Source of the DNA: Euglena gracilis | Taxonomy: Eukaryota > Euglenida > Euglenophyceae > Euglenales | Length of the DNA stretch: 64,000 nucleotides | Reading direction: 5' to 3' | NCBI GenBank assembly: GCA_039621445.1 | Contig: CP154955.1 | Coordinates: 27,838,032-27,902,031, forward strand | In this document: in pieces, positions 41,591 through 51,726 of the stretch | Layout: each line of letters begins with the position of its first letter | Position numbering within the stretch: position 1 is the first letter of the stretch | Made by a program: the position numbers and the translations under genes | Notes under the pieces: generated by a model | Databases searched by the model: none | Told to the model about the DNA's origin: nothing | The model's input: the letters and a program-made list of their open reading frames with translations, nothing else

Positions 41591-42831
41591 ATTTTATCGA
41601 TGTGGATTATTGCCAATTTTCTTGTTGGGGCTACCAGAAGCCAACAAGAATTTGGTGTTGTCCACGAATTGCGGCCCTCCCTAATGTTTTGTGTGATTAC
41701 CAGACCTGTGAAAACCTGGTGGTGACCCCCTGGGGCACCAGGAGACACCGAGAAAGGCTGGGTGGAAATGAGATGAGTTTTTCACCCAAGCGAAAGGGGA
41801 GGATGCCCGGTGCATTGGTGGATTACCTGATGAGTGCACCCCCATTACGCAAGGGGCAAATTCATTCCGGGCTGGGTCAAATGACTTCACCCCCAGTGAA
41901 ATTGCCAACAGAATTTATTCCACAGCGGTGCTTGAACCGAGTGTCGAATTTCAAGCTGAATAAAATTGTGCAAACAGGCGAGGATTTACAATTGCTCATG
42001 AGACTGTTTGTACGATTACCAAATGGTGAAGGCATGGTTTTGAATGGTCTCATCGATACATGGGCCCAGGTGAACCTGATTAAGGCAGGTTTGCTTGAGT
42101 CCAGATTTTTGGATTATGCTGATCAGCCAATCAGATTGGTGACAGCTAACAATCAAGTAATGGATGGGGGAAACAAGAAGGTCACATTGGGGGTGACCGT
42201 TCGACAGAAGTTCAACGGGGAATTTCTGCCGAATCTGGTCTCGTGCGAGACGGAATTTTATGATGCATCCATGGAGGTGGATGCAATTCTGTCTTTTCCA
42301 TGGATGTCCCAGAATCACATTGGCGTTTTCCCCCACCATAAAGCCTTGGCCATTGATGAACCGTATTTTGCTCTCCTGTACGGTTGGACAGGAGAGAGGA
42401 AACAAAACAGGAAACGGTGTGGGAAGGACCAAAGGAGACGTGTGAGGATGATCCGTGAGGAGGAACCACAAAGATCCAGAATCCCAACACAAGCTCCCGT
42501 TTCACAGCATTTTGACACTGAGTTTGAACAAATCCTGTGGAAAATGAAGTTGCAAGTACCACCTGAGGGTTACAATAGTGACAGTGAAAAGCTCACACGG
42601 GCTGAGAGGAGGCGCATTGCCAAGGCGTTGCAGCACCTGGGGAATTCCAAGGCCATCCGCAACATCGTTGAGGCACGTGAGGAGGAAAATGTGGATCCCA
42701 GAATTCTTGACCTGCGAGAAAAAATTCAGAGGGATTATGACGGGGTGGTCTTTGACAAGGAACCTCTCAAGGACCCACCTGTCAGAGGCCCATATGGGAA
42801 TGCTTCAATACCCCTCACGGAAGGGTGGTAG
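41578..42831 (+). pseudogene. pol: Methyltransferase tail, protease with DTW, and RT N-terminus of element D
   Basis: The frame begins with the methyltransferase tail (VDYCQFSCWGYQKPT). The protease core reads GLIDTWAQVNL near 42046: the Asp-Thr-Gly motif has Trp in place of Gly (GGG to TGG), while C has IIDTGAQANL. A flap-like TANNQVMDGG follows. The end, RDYDGVVFDKEPLKD, is the start of RT as in C (QDYEGVVLRDK). Then about 90 codons of RT fingers present in C are missing before the next frame. Protease activity is doubtful as written. Confidence 0.7.
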
Positions 42832-43490
42832 ATATGAGAGGTCCGAATTCCCAGACTCGGAGGATCTCATATCCACTGCCTGTGATTGAAGATTTGTTGG
42901 TGAAACAGGGTGGGAGGCAAATTTTTTCTATCATGGATTTGAGACAGGCCTTCCACCAGCAACCCTTACACCCAGATAGTCGACCCATCACAGCTTGTTA
43001 CACTCAACTGGGGGTTTTCCAGTGGAGGGTAAATGTAATGGGTCTGACAAACGCCAGTTAACAGTTCCAACAGATGATGGAGGATGTTTTATCATCGGTG
43101 AGGGATGTAGCTGACCCATTCATCGACGATATCTTGGTTGGAACTCGGGTGGAGGAGGGGGAGGATCTCCTAGCAGCCCACGACAGGGACCTGAGACGGG
43201 TGCTAGAAGTCCTCAAGGATGCCAAATTGATCTGTGATGTCCGAAAGTGTAAGTTTTTTGTCAAGGGGGTTGCATTTTGCGGCCATGTTCTGGAGAACGG
43301 GAACCGTAGACCAGAACCTGGCAAGCTCAGGGCCATTGAGAAATGGCAAAGGCCACAGACGATCACGGCCCTTAGAGCATTTTTGGGTTTTACGAACGAC
43401 TACAGTTCGTATGTCAAGGAGTATGCACGGGTTGTGTCGCGACTTCAAGACAAGTTGAAAATTCCACGCAGCGAGGGGAAAAAGGATCCA
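42825..43490 (+). pseudogene. pol: Reverse transcriptase palm of element D, fingers deleted
   Basis: Starts within the RT at VDMRGPNSQTRR (C: VDFRALNEA). It continues SIMDLRQAFHQQ with the first catalytic Asp, VFQWRVNVMGLTNAS, TAA at 43058-43060, then the active site FIDDILVGT near 43120 and thumb FCGHVLENGN. Relative to C it lacks the region between the RT start and VDMRG (about 280 bp). The frame changes at an A-run near 43480. Not functional as written. Confidence 0.7.
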
Positions 43491-45073
43491 AGAAACGAAT
43501 CACGTGGGATAAGGAGGACGAGGAGGCATTTCAGGAAATCAAATCAAGGCTTTGTGGGGAGCTCATCTTGCAAAGGGTGAACCCCGACAAGCCTTTCGTT
43601 TTGAGAGCTGACGCAAGCCAATATGCAATAGGGGCTACGTTGGAGCAACTCATAGATGAGGGTCGGGCACCGACAGTGGAGGATGTCTTGGCGAAAAAGA
43701 CATCCCCTGTGGCGTTCATGAGCAGGAAGCTCACGGACAGCCAACGCAATTGGGTGCCGAGGGAGCAGGAAAAATATGCCATAATAGCGGCCCTTCAAAA
43801 ATGGGAGTTTTGGATTGGACTCCAACCCGTCTTGGTGTTGACGGATCACCGGAGCCTGGAATTCTGGGCAAAGGAGGTCCTGGATACCCCAAGCGGACCC
43901 CTGGGCCGAAGGGCGCGATGGCACCAACTCCTGTCAAAATATGATTTGACAGTGGGTTACGTGCCTGGAAAGGACAACACAATAGCGGATATCCTTTCCA
44001 GGTGGGCATATCCTGCGAGTGAAGCCGTGAAGGATGTGAGTCGTCACGGCACGGCGCAGGACAAGGAAGATGTCATGGCTCTAATTCGAGAGGATAAAAG
44101 GGAGGAGGAAGATTGCATGTGGGTTATGCTCCGAGGACCACCCACACAGCAAAATGCCTGGATTCGAGGTGTTACCACCCGGAGTGGTAAGGAGACGGGG
44201 ACCAAGGACATAGGATTGGAAAGTACACAAGAGGATGCCTCGTTTGTGGGGGATGTAGGAGGAACAGAACCCCTGCCAACCCCTGCAACACAAGGATCCG
44301 AGGAATTTCAGCCCCAATATGTAGACCAATATGGGAATGCTCATTGGTCTACCGAGGCGGAGGTGAACGACATTGCTGGACCTGTAGTGGATTCCTCAAG
44401 TACGGGCGCCGAGGGGCTTGCAAACCCTGCAACCTCTTCCCACACGCTCTCTACCACACCAATTCCTAAACCCACACAGGTGGATTTCGGCAAACTCTCG
44501 GAGGTGAATTGGGGTTTGGAATACGGGAAATGTCCGAGTTTTGGTCCCATTTTTGCTCGAACCCAAACACCAGGGATGTCATGGCCCAAGGGTGTGAGGG
44601 TGGAGAATGGTTTCATGTATGTGGATGGTCTCCTGTGTGTTCCATGGAGCCTCCAAAACGCAGTGGTCAGGGATTTCCATGCATACCTGGGGCATGCCGG
44701 ATTCCCACGGCTGTGGGATGCCATGTCCGTACGGTACAAGTGGGCGGACGAGGCATCAGTAAAAAAGTTCGCTAAAGTGGTGATGGGTGAGTGTGAGACC
44801 TGCCAGGCCTGCCAAAGACCCAGATTCTTGGAAGGTCGTCTGGAACCCACTCCCATCCCACCCCAGGCGATGATTTCAGTTGCTTTGGACATTTTTGACA
44901 GGCCACCTGTTCAGCATGAAGGGACCCTCCATAATGCCATTGTCTTGTGCGTAGACAGGCATAGTGGGTGGGTTGTGGCTGTCCCATGTAAGAAACAGGG
45001 CCTTACAGGGGGCAGGGTGGCAAAAATGATGGTTGCTCACCAATGGCGACCTTTTAGAGTCCATTGGCCATGA
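43490..45073 (+). CDS. pol: RNase H and integrase N-terminal half of element D
   Basis: RNase H catalytic acids are visible in LRADAS (Asp), REQEKYAI (Glu), LTDHRS (Asp) and DNTIADILSRW (Asp). After an acidic linker the integrase zinc domain follows (a His pair in FHAYLGH, then CETCQ), then SVALDIFDRPP with the first catalytic Asp near 44890. The frame is then thrown off by a tandem duplication starting at 45075, so integrase continues in another frame. Confidence 0.8.
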   Translation, partial: KKRITWDKEDEEAFQEIKSRLCGELILQRVNPDKPFVLRADASQYAIGATLEQLIDEGRAPTVEDVLAKKTSPVAFMSRKLTDSQRNWVPREQEKYAIIAALQKWEFWIGLQPVLVLTDHRSLEFWAKEVLDTPSGPLGRRARWHQLLSKYDLTVGYVPGKDNTIADILSRWAYPASEAVKDVSRHGTAQDKEDVMALIREDKREEEDCMWVMLRGPPTQQNAWIRGVTTRSGKETGTKDIGLESTQEDASFVGDVGGTEPLPTPATQGSEEFQPQYVDQYGNAHWSTEAEVNDIAGPVVDSSSTGAEGLANPATSSHTLSTTPIPKPTQVDFGKLSEVNWGLEYGKCPSFGPIFARTQTPGMSWPKGVRVENGFMYVDGLLCVPWSLQNAVVRDFHAYLGHAGFPRLWDAMSVRYKWADEASVKKFAKVVMGECETCQACQRPRFLEGRLEPTPIPPQAMISVALDIFDRPPVQHEGTLHNAIVLCVDRHSGWVVAVPCKKQGLTGGRVAKMMVAHQWRPFRVHWP

Positions 45074-45201
45074 GGCCATTGTCTTGTGCGTAGACAGGCA
45101 TAGTGGGTGGGTTGTGGCTGTCCCATGTAAGAAACAGGGCCTTACAGGGGGCAGGGTGGCAAAAATGATGGTTGCTCACCAATGGCGACCTTTTAGAGTC
45201 C
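44936..45201 (+). repeat. Tandem duplication in the integrase of D
   Basis: A 127-bp segment (44936-45062) is repeated exactly at 45075-45201 after a 12-base filler (ATTGGCCATGAG). The 139-base period is not a multiple of three and shifts the frame. It looks like a template-switching or replication-slippage scar. Confidence 0.9.
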
Positions 45202-45641
45202 CGAGTGTAGTAACGACGGACCAGGGGGCGCAGTTTATCAGCAGTTGGTGGCAATCAATGTGTGCTTTTCTGGGTATAAGGCACGCTTTCTCTCAGGCGT
45301 ATTTTCATAACACCAATGGAAGGGCCGAGAGAGCGGGCCAGCAACTCATCGAGAGAATCCGCAAGGTTCAGATCGATGAGCGGCTTTCATGGGTGGAAGC
45401 TCTCCCACAGGTTCTTGATAGGCTGCATGACACCCCGGGGGAGGGGGGCCTGTCTCCTTACCAAATTCTGTTTGGTAGGGAAAGACCTTTGGGAGGGATT
45501 CCCAGGGTGCCTCCTTTGAGTGTGAGGAGGCAAATGCATTCTTCAAGAGGACGAAGGAAATTGATCAAGTGGTGGCAAAACGGCTCAATAATTTGCACAT
45601 TCAGCAATCCTCCCAAGTCAATGTGGGGAGGAATGCCTTGA
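45075..45641 (+). pseudogene. pol: Integrase catalytic core, C-terminal half, of element D
   Basis: Contains TTDQGAQFISSWW (second catalytic Asp) and NTNGRAERAGQ (catalytic Glu) with the DD(35)E spacing, then GLSPYQILFGRERP as in C. Displaced from its N-terminal half by the duplication. A further frame change near 45550 separates it from the C-terminal region. Confidence 0.75.
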
Positions 45642-46103
45642 GTGACCTGCAGGTTGGGGCAAAGGTGTGGTACCTGCGACCCCCCAATGCAGGTGACAAG
45701 CTTGATTCCAAGTGGCTGGGACCGGGAGTGGTAGTCGCAAGGGAGGGGGAGAGCTCATATGTCGTGGAGATAAAGCCGGGACACTCCACGACGATCATTA
45801 AAAGTGTACGTGGATGACACTTTCGGAGGTGAGCCCCTTCCTTTGTACTATCACAAGCGAACGGTCCGGGATCCGGACGCGGAGCCGGACGAGTGGATCA
45901 CAGAAGAAATATTGAGCCACCGCAAGACACCCCAGGGCACCTGGGAATTTAAAACAAAATGGAAAGGGTCAGATAAAGTGACGTGGGAGCCCACAGGGAA
46001 CTTTTTCTCCCGGTACAATGCTGACTTAGTAAAGTATTGCCCGGAGAAACGGCTGGGTTTGGATTTGACCAAACATCTCTCCCCCACTCCAACCACCGAG
46101 TGA
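45569..46103 (+). pseudogene. Integrase C-terminal region and chromodomain of element D
   Basis: The first frame has the GPY/F-like module GAKVWYLRPPN, SKWLGPGVVVAREGESSYVVE, ending near 45817. The overlapping frame from 45804 has PDEWITEEILSHRK, WEFKTKWKGSDKVTWEP and a C-terminal helix, a chromodomain with the expected aromatic residues. It ends at TGA 46101-46103. Likely role: directing integration to chromatin carrying particular histone marks. Confidence 0.75.
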
Positions 46104-46212
46104 GGTGTGTGTGTGGGGGGGGTTGGATTCCCCTAGGTGGTGGACTCCCGAAAGTTTTCTCGGACCCTCATTCCCTTGTTGTGTTGTCATGTTGTGCCTT
46201 CCCTTGTCCCAG

Positions 46213-46959
46213 ATGAACCCGGAAAACGACGCCACCATGGCGGACCCCGAGCCCATGGCCGAGGAACAGTTCTGGCCATGGCTGGGGGGAGGGGAGACTG
46301 ATCAGGGAAGTGAGAGCGAGTCGGACCCCGGAAGGGGAGATGACCTCTCACTTTCCCCGGGGGATGCCGAAGCACCTTTTCTAGGAGAAAATTGCCAGGC
46401 AGCCCCAATGTATGGGGAGGATAGATGTCCGTGGTGGCATACACCTGACCCATACACCAGGGACCAACCCAGGGGGGATATCGACCGCGGGGGAGGGGTC
46501 CGGGGTTCCAGCCTCATGGTCTCAAACTCTAGGGGTCAATACGCTCCCACAAATATGTTACTGCATAGGCTAATGGATTTCACACACCAGTACGTGGTGC
46601 CTGAAATCCAAGAGGCGGAGGATCCACACGTGAGAGTGTTTGAGGTGCCATATGAACCATGGAGAGCGGAAGAATGGCCCCATCGTGTGGATCCTGATTG
46701 CTGGGTGCCAATACTTTTTCCTCCAACTATCCCGGATTTGGTGCCAAGGGAGGGAAGGGATAGGTGGCAGTTCCATTGGAGATATGTGCGGGTATATTGG
46801 CTGGAGAAAGCTTATATGTACCCAGCACATATTGAACTTGTTGGAGTTCGGGGGGTGCGTGTACGAGAAAAAACGTGGAGAAGTTTGAGAGAGGATATAT
46901 ATCTCCTCGTTTGGAACGAGGAGAGACCACTGATAAACGGTTTCCCTGAGGAGTATTAA
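46213..46959 (+). CDS. Post-chromodomain ORF of unknown function, element D
   Basis: ATG at 46213 directly follows a pyrimidine stretch ending CCAG (CTTCCCTTGTCCCAG). A second in-frame ATG at 46237 has a near-ideal GCCACCATGG context. The ~240 residues have an acidic, Gly/Ser-rich N-terminal third and a Trp/Tyr/Arg-rich C-terminal half (WWHTPDPYTRDQP, WQFHWRYVRVYWLEKAY). There is no signal peptide or membrane segment, so it is not a classical env. Its position after chromodomain and acceptor-like site suggests expression from a spliced RNA. No homologue recognised. Confidence 0.5.
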   Translation: MNPENDATMADPEPMAEEQFWPWLGGGETDQGSESESDPGRGDDLSLSPGDAEAPFLGENCQAAPMYGEDRCPWWHTPDPYTRDQPRGDIDRGGGVRGSSLMVSNSRGQYAPTNMLLHRLMDFTHQYVVPEIQEAEDPHVRVFEVPYEPWRAEEWPHRVDPDCWVPILFPPTIPDLVPREGRDRWQFHWRYVRVYWLEKAYMYPAHIELVGVRGVRVREKTWRSLREDIYLLVWNEERPLINGFPEEY

Positions 46960-47487
46960 AGGACAGACTCGAGGAAACCGGGTGTGGGTTGTTTATTTTT
47001 CATTCCAGGTTGGTATGTCTCCCAACGGTGACAACGACAAGTGCCTGTCACCGTCAAACCGTCCTCCATTACCAGAATTGAGGGCACACCCAAGTCAGCC
47101 TTCCCTCCTTATGTACCAAGTGAAGAACAGAAGGAGGAGCAAAAGGCGGAGGCGGCAGCAAGCAGTCCCTCGGTGGAAGACCGGGGGTGCTACAAGTGCG
47201 GCGCCACAGACCACAAGAAGAAGCGTTGTCCCCTCAGGGAGGAGGGGAAGCGCGGCGCGCGGACGCAAACGAAGAAGATGAAGTCGGAGACTGGGACGGG
47301 GGACAACCCACATAAACCCCCAACGCCGCAGCCGCTTGCACAAGGCAAGGGTAAGGGTGGCAAGGGCAAGGGCAAGGGCAAGGGGACTGGACGCAGTATG
47401 GGCAAGGGGTACGGCAAGGGCAAGGGCAGACCGACGTGGTCGTGGTGCCCGGGGCAGTGGGTCTGCGAGGAGTGGGGATATTACTGA
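46960..47487 (+). CDS. Second post-chromodomain ORF with CCHC knuckle, element D
   Basis: In the frame of the preceding ORF, after its TAA and another acceptor-like TTTATTTTTCATTCCAG (AG at 47007-47008). Visible residues: an acidic EEQKEEQKAEAAASS stretch, one zinc knuckle CYKCGATDHKKKRC, a basic region, and a GKGKGGKGKGKGKG repeat ending at TGA 47487. There is no ATG in frame near the start, so splicing or readthrough would be required. It resembles a second nucleocapsid: compare the Gag knuckle CYYCGAPSHFKREC followed by GKGKGKG. Possibly an RNA-binding accessory protein. Confidence 0.5.
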
Positions 47488-47659
47488 CCCAAAAACCGGA
47501 GGAATATCCCACTTTGTGGGATAGTGTACCCCAGGACTGCTAGGAGGGGCAACGTTTTTTTTTTGACAAGGTCCACCCAAACTTCTTCACCTGGGTCGAG
47601 GTGAAGTGGGGAGGGGGGTACGCCGATGCGGGATTTGAGCGTGTCCGACTAAGGCTCGC

Positions 47660-47670
47660 AAGGGAGGGGG
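47660..47670 (+). promoter_or_regulatory. Polypurine tract of element D
   Basis: AAGGGAGGGGG immediately before the 3' LTR start TGTTGGCTGT. Confidence 0.75.
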
Positions 47671-50600
47671 TGTTGGCTGTTTGGAAAGCCACGCTCCAGC
47701 CTAGAAGAGGCTCCAGAAGTGAAAGTTGGGAAACGGCTGAGTGACGCCTTAAAATGGGTATCATTGGATAGCGCTCTGGAAGGCGCATCCAATGATATGG
47801 GGGGCTGGCTGTGGAATTGTAGTTTTCCAGGTGCCATCCCCCAGATTTTTCCAAATTAAGAGATCCCAGCTTAGCAAGAAAGGAGCCTGTGGACGCGCGG
47901 ACCAAATCCCCCCCAATTAAAAGAGAGTCCAGCACACAAACATACAGAAATGGACTCAGGGTATATGGTTCAGCCATAGACCCTAGCCATGAGGGTTGGG
48001 ATTTTGCCAAAAGGAGGCTGTGGATGATCAGTGGGTTGGACAGAGAGGCCACAGGGTCTAGAGGTTCAAGGCCTCTAGACTAGCTTTTATCCTCACAAAC
48101 ACCCCCTGAAGGCCTCCAGTCTAGCTGGGATTCCTGAAGGGAGGTTTTGAGGGGAGGTTTTGGACATCCACAGGGTTTAGACCTGTGGATTGTTCAGAAA
48201 CTCACCCCGGAAAGCACAAGGGAGGTTTTGAGGGGAGCTTTTGGACGTCCACAGGGTTTAGACCTGTGGATTCTTCAGAAACTCGCCCTGAAAAGCAAAT
48301 GGGGGCTAGGCTGCCTCCTCCATGCCCTAAATGTGACCATTTTACAGAATGGTTGCATGAGATGGGGTGGAAAACGCTTTTTGTTTGTGCAGGTTCAAAT
48401 TACAAAAGGGGCTAGTCACGGCATGGAATTGCCGGACCCGAAGTCCAGTGGACATAATTTCAAAGATTTGCAAGATCTTTGGGACCCAAACGGTGGTGAA
48501 TAATATTGAATTTGCAGTGCTGCCCGTATCGAATGGTGGACCAAGGAATCTCAGGAGCTTGCCAGTGGGATGACCGATCCAAAACCTTTTTCTGAGGCGT
48601 GGTAATGGCAACAATCCACTCCCAGATTGGGTTTTCAGAATGTTTTTATTCTCCCCTGGCCCTGAAGAGTTCAGCCTCGGGCAGGGAGGGGGGAGCCAGC
48701 CTTGGGGCATTTCCTCCCGGACCCCCCATTTCTGGAAGAGGTCGGAGAACGGGGGGGGGGGGGCAGCCTTGGGGTATTTCCTCCCCTGGACCCCCATTTC
48801 TGGATGTGTTCGGGCCAGAACGGGGGGGGGGGGCTGCCATGGGGTATTTCTTCCCCTGAACTCCCGTTTCTGGAGGTGTGCGAGCCAGAACGGGGGGGGG
48901 GAAGCAAATTATTTTTGTTTGCGAACCCCGGCCCTCATCCTGAGCATGATTGGGCAGAACCGTGCTAGGGGGGGGGGGCTGTTCAAGGGATATTTTATTT
49001 TCCCTCAACCAAAGTTGGTTGTGCCTTTTGGGAATACACTCAGGAATTTCGGAGAATTATTTGCTGCCGAGGGTTATTTTTATCAAGGCTGTCCAAGGTT
49101 CACATGGTCATGGGACCAGCGACCGTTGGAAGCAACGGACAGCCAGGGTATGTGGCTGGTCCAGGTTTTGCAGCGAGCTCCACAGCTGTCTGGATCCAGC
49201 CCTGGCTGGGCTGAACCGCGACCACAGTGCCAGAAGGAGTGCCCATTTTTTATGTCGGAGACTTGTGGTTTCTTTCCCCACCAGGTTCAGGCTGTCGCCC
49301 AACACCTGGGGGGGGGGGGTGATGTATAAAACCCTGAATTCAGGCTGTTTCGTGCCGAATCCAGGGGTGACAAACCAATTATATTTTCCCAACCCTGAAG
49401 TTCTGGCTGGCTGGCCGAATTGGGGGGGGGAACAACATTAAATTCCCCCACCACAGATTTACGGCTGTGGACCGATAATCTGGTTTTTTGGGGGACAAGA
49501 ATAATGGTTATTTTTCCCCCCCCTCCTCCTGAAACCTGGGCTGGTGGTCAGGTCGGGGGGGGGAGGAATGTCAATCCCTCCCCAGCAGAAATGCGGCTGT
49601 AAGTATGCCGAATTCTGGGCTGGGGGGGGGCAGCCGGTCAGACCTTTCATGTTAAAAATCTTTTCCCCCCGACCTGGGTTGGCCAGGCCGAAGGCAGGTC
49701 GGGGGGGGTCAGGCTGGGGCTTTTTTATACTCTTTTCCCCCTGACCTGAGCTGGCTGATGGCAGGTCGGGGGGGGTCTGATTGGGCAGACTTTTATGAAA
49801 CTCCTTTCCCCCTGACCTGGGCTGGCCGAGGGCCAAAGGCAGGTCGGCGGGGGGGGGGAGGCTTGGGCAGAATTTTTTATGTTCTTTTCCCCCTGACCTG
49901 AGCCGATGACAGGTCGGGGGGGTCAGGCTGGGCAGACTTTTTAATACTTTTTTCTCCTAACGTGGGCTGACCGATGGCCGAGCCAAAGGCAGGTCGGGGA
50001 TCCGGCTGGACAGATTTTCCCCCCTGACCTTAGCTGGCCGATGACAGGTCGGGGGGGGGGTCAGGCTGAGCAGCAGAAGGTACAGCTTTTTTCGGCCCAG
50101 CCAGTTGAGTTTCCAGATGACTGACCCGGGTCGTCATGGAGCCAACGGCTGATGTCGATTGCAGCCATCTGGCATGTTCAGATGGGCCAGGTGAAGCTGT
50201 TTTAATGGATTCTTTTTTCAGTTCACCCAGCAGATTTGGAGTCGTTTGGGTTGTTTCATCCACTCTGTGACCCGAGTTGCTGACCTCCAGGTTCAGGCGT
50301 TCAGTAGCACCGGAATAATTTTAAGTGGTTACAGCCTGGGCAGTTTATTATGGACCTCCACCAGGTTTTTGGTTTTGCAGAACCGAAAGCCCTGGGCTGG
50401 GGGGGCGGGCAGCATTTTCATTCTCTCCCAGCGGAAATATGGCCGAAAGGAAGCCAATTTCTGGGCTGGGGGGGGGGGGCAGCTCTTTTGGTCTCTTTTC
50501 CTCCCCGAACCTGGGTCGGCTGATGGCAGGTCGGGGGGGGGGGGGGCAGCAATAATAGCCAAAACCACAGATTCGGGATGTGGCCAGTCCAATTTTACCT

Positions 50601-51726
50601 CCACCAGGTTTACGGTTGTACCGAACCGAAAACCTTGGGGGGGGGGCAGGAATTTAAACAATCAGGATGAGATTGGCTGTGGCTGTGGCAGTGACAGTTC
50701 ATTTTCTCAGTTTTTTTTCCCAGTTTTTTTAGGCTTTTTTTATGGTTTGTTTGTGCAGAATTTTCAGATTCTTCACATCAAAAAATAATTAAATTCAGAG
50801 TTTCCCCCCGGGGTTTTTTTCTCCTGTTTTCAGACAGGGAGAAGAGCCAGGATTTCGGGAAGAAATTTTAAGGATTTTCCACAGTCGGTTGGCATGAAAA
50901 GTAATCCTCCTCTCGACCGTTTCGGGCTGGGTCAGCCCTCAACGGTGGGGGGGGGGGCTGAGCGAGAAATATTTACCCAGAATATTTCAGCCCAAAACAT
51001 AAACACCCCAGCCAGTTCGGTGACAAAAGCCCAGAACTGGGGGGGGGGGGGCAGCCCCGCTCAGAAAACAGAATGGTTCCATTCCCTGACCTGATTTTTG
51101 GCTGTTTAGAGCCGAAATCGGGGGGGGGTCAGAATGAATTAATTGCCCCCCTGATTCAGGCTCGTTCGGAGCCGAAGGTCGGGGGTGGGGGCAGAATGCG
51201 GAATTTAAACACGTTGCTCCCTCTGCAGGGTCTTCCTTATACCTTTCTTCCATCTCCCACATCTTTACCAAATCCTTACAAACATTCCATTGTCGCTTTG
51301 AATCGTGCAGTCAATTTGCTTGGAATTGTGCTGTTCAAGCGGAACAAGTGGTGTGGTTTGACGCGCACAAGCATGCACACAGCGGGGAATCGGGGAGGGG
51401 AAAAGCAAGTAGGGAGTCCACGGGCCGAGGTTGGGGGAATTCCAGGTTTAACCCCGTTCCTAGCAACAGCCCAAAGCACTCCGGGGGGTGGACCTGAGCC
51501 CACCCACCCCCTGCATTCGGTGTGTCCGGTTCCCCTCGAGGGAGCCGGGCAGGGTGGGGCGTGTGCCGAGACCACGGGAACTGGAGTCCTCCGGGTTGCG
51601 GGGGGGGGACAGTCCCCGGGGGGGATCGGGGGAAAACCTGCCGACGCACCCAGGAGTGGCTGACGGCCACGGAAATGTTGAAAATCGATCCTACGCCGGG
51701 GACCCCGAGGACGGGTTCGGCGGACA
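47671..51726 (+). repeat. 3' LTR of element D (~4.06 kb)
   Basis: Partner of 33311-37359, including the hairpin minisatellite (49510-50090) and the G-run arrays. It ends CGGACA and is followed by an A-run, then E1 sequence (CCCCAGAAGCTAAAAGG) homologous to E2 near 56635. Confidence 0.9.

Larger units (their letters stand above)
33311..51726 (+). mobile_element. Ty3/gypsy chromovirus D with ~4.05-kb LTRs and a cytosine methyltransferase
   Basis: An 18.4-kb insertion inside E1. LTRs 33311-37359 and 47671-51726 start TGTTGGCTGT and end CGGACA. An initiator-Met-like primer site follows the first and a polypurine tract precedes the second. Flanking A-runs (GAAAA left, AAAAA right) are a possible imperfect target duplication. 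Internal order: coiled-coil gag, CCHC knuckle, C5-cytosine methyltransferase, protease, truncated RT, RNase H, integrase, chromodomain and two extra ORFs. It is related to element C throughout pol. Decay: protease DTW, an RT deletion, a 139-bp-period duplication in integrase and several frameshifts. Confidence 0.9.

Noticed and set aside
46213-46959. Envelope gene making D a retrovirus-like element
   Set aside because: No signal peptide, membrane segment or glycosylation-rich ectodomain pattern is visible.
33311-51726. The 4-kb direct repeat as a segmental or assembly duplication
   Set aside because: The copies start TG, end CA, abut a primer site and a polypurine tract, and the whole unit interrupts an otherwise continuous DIRS element, so LTRs are the better explanation.
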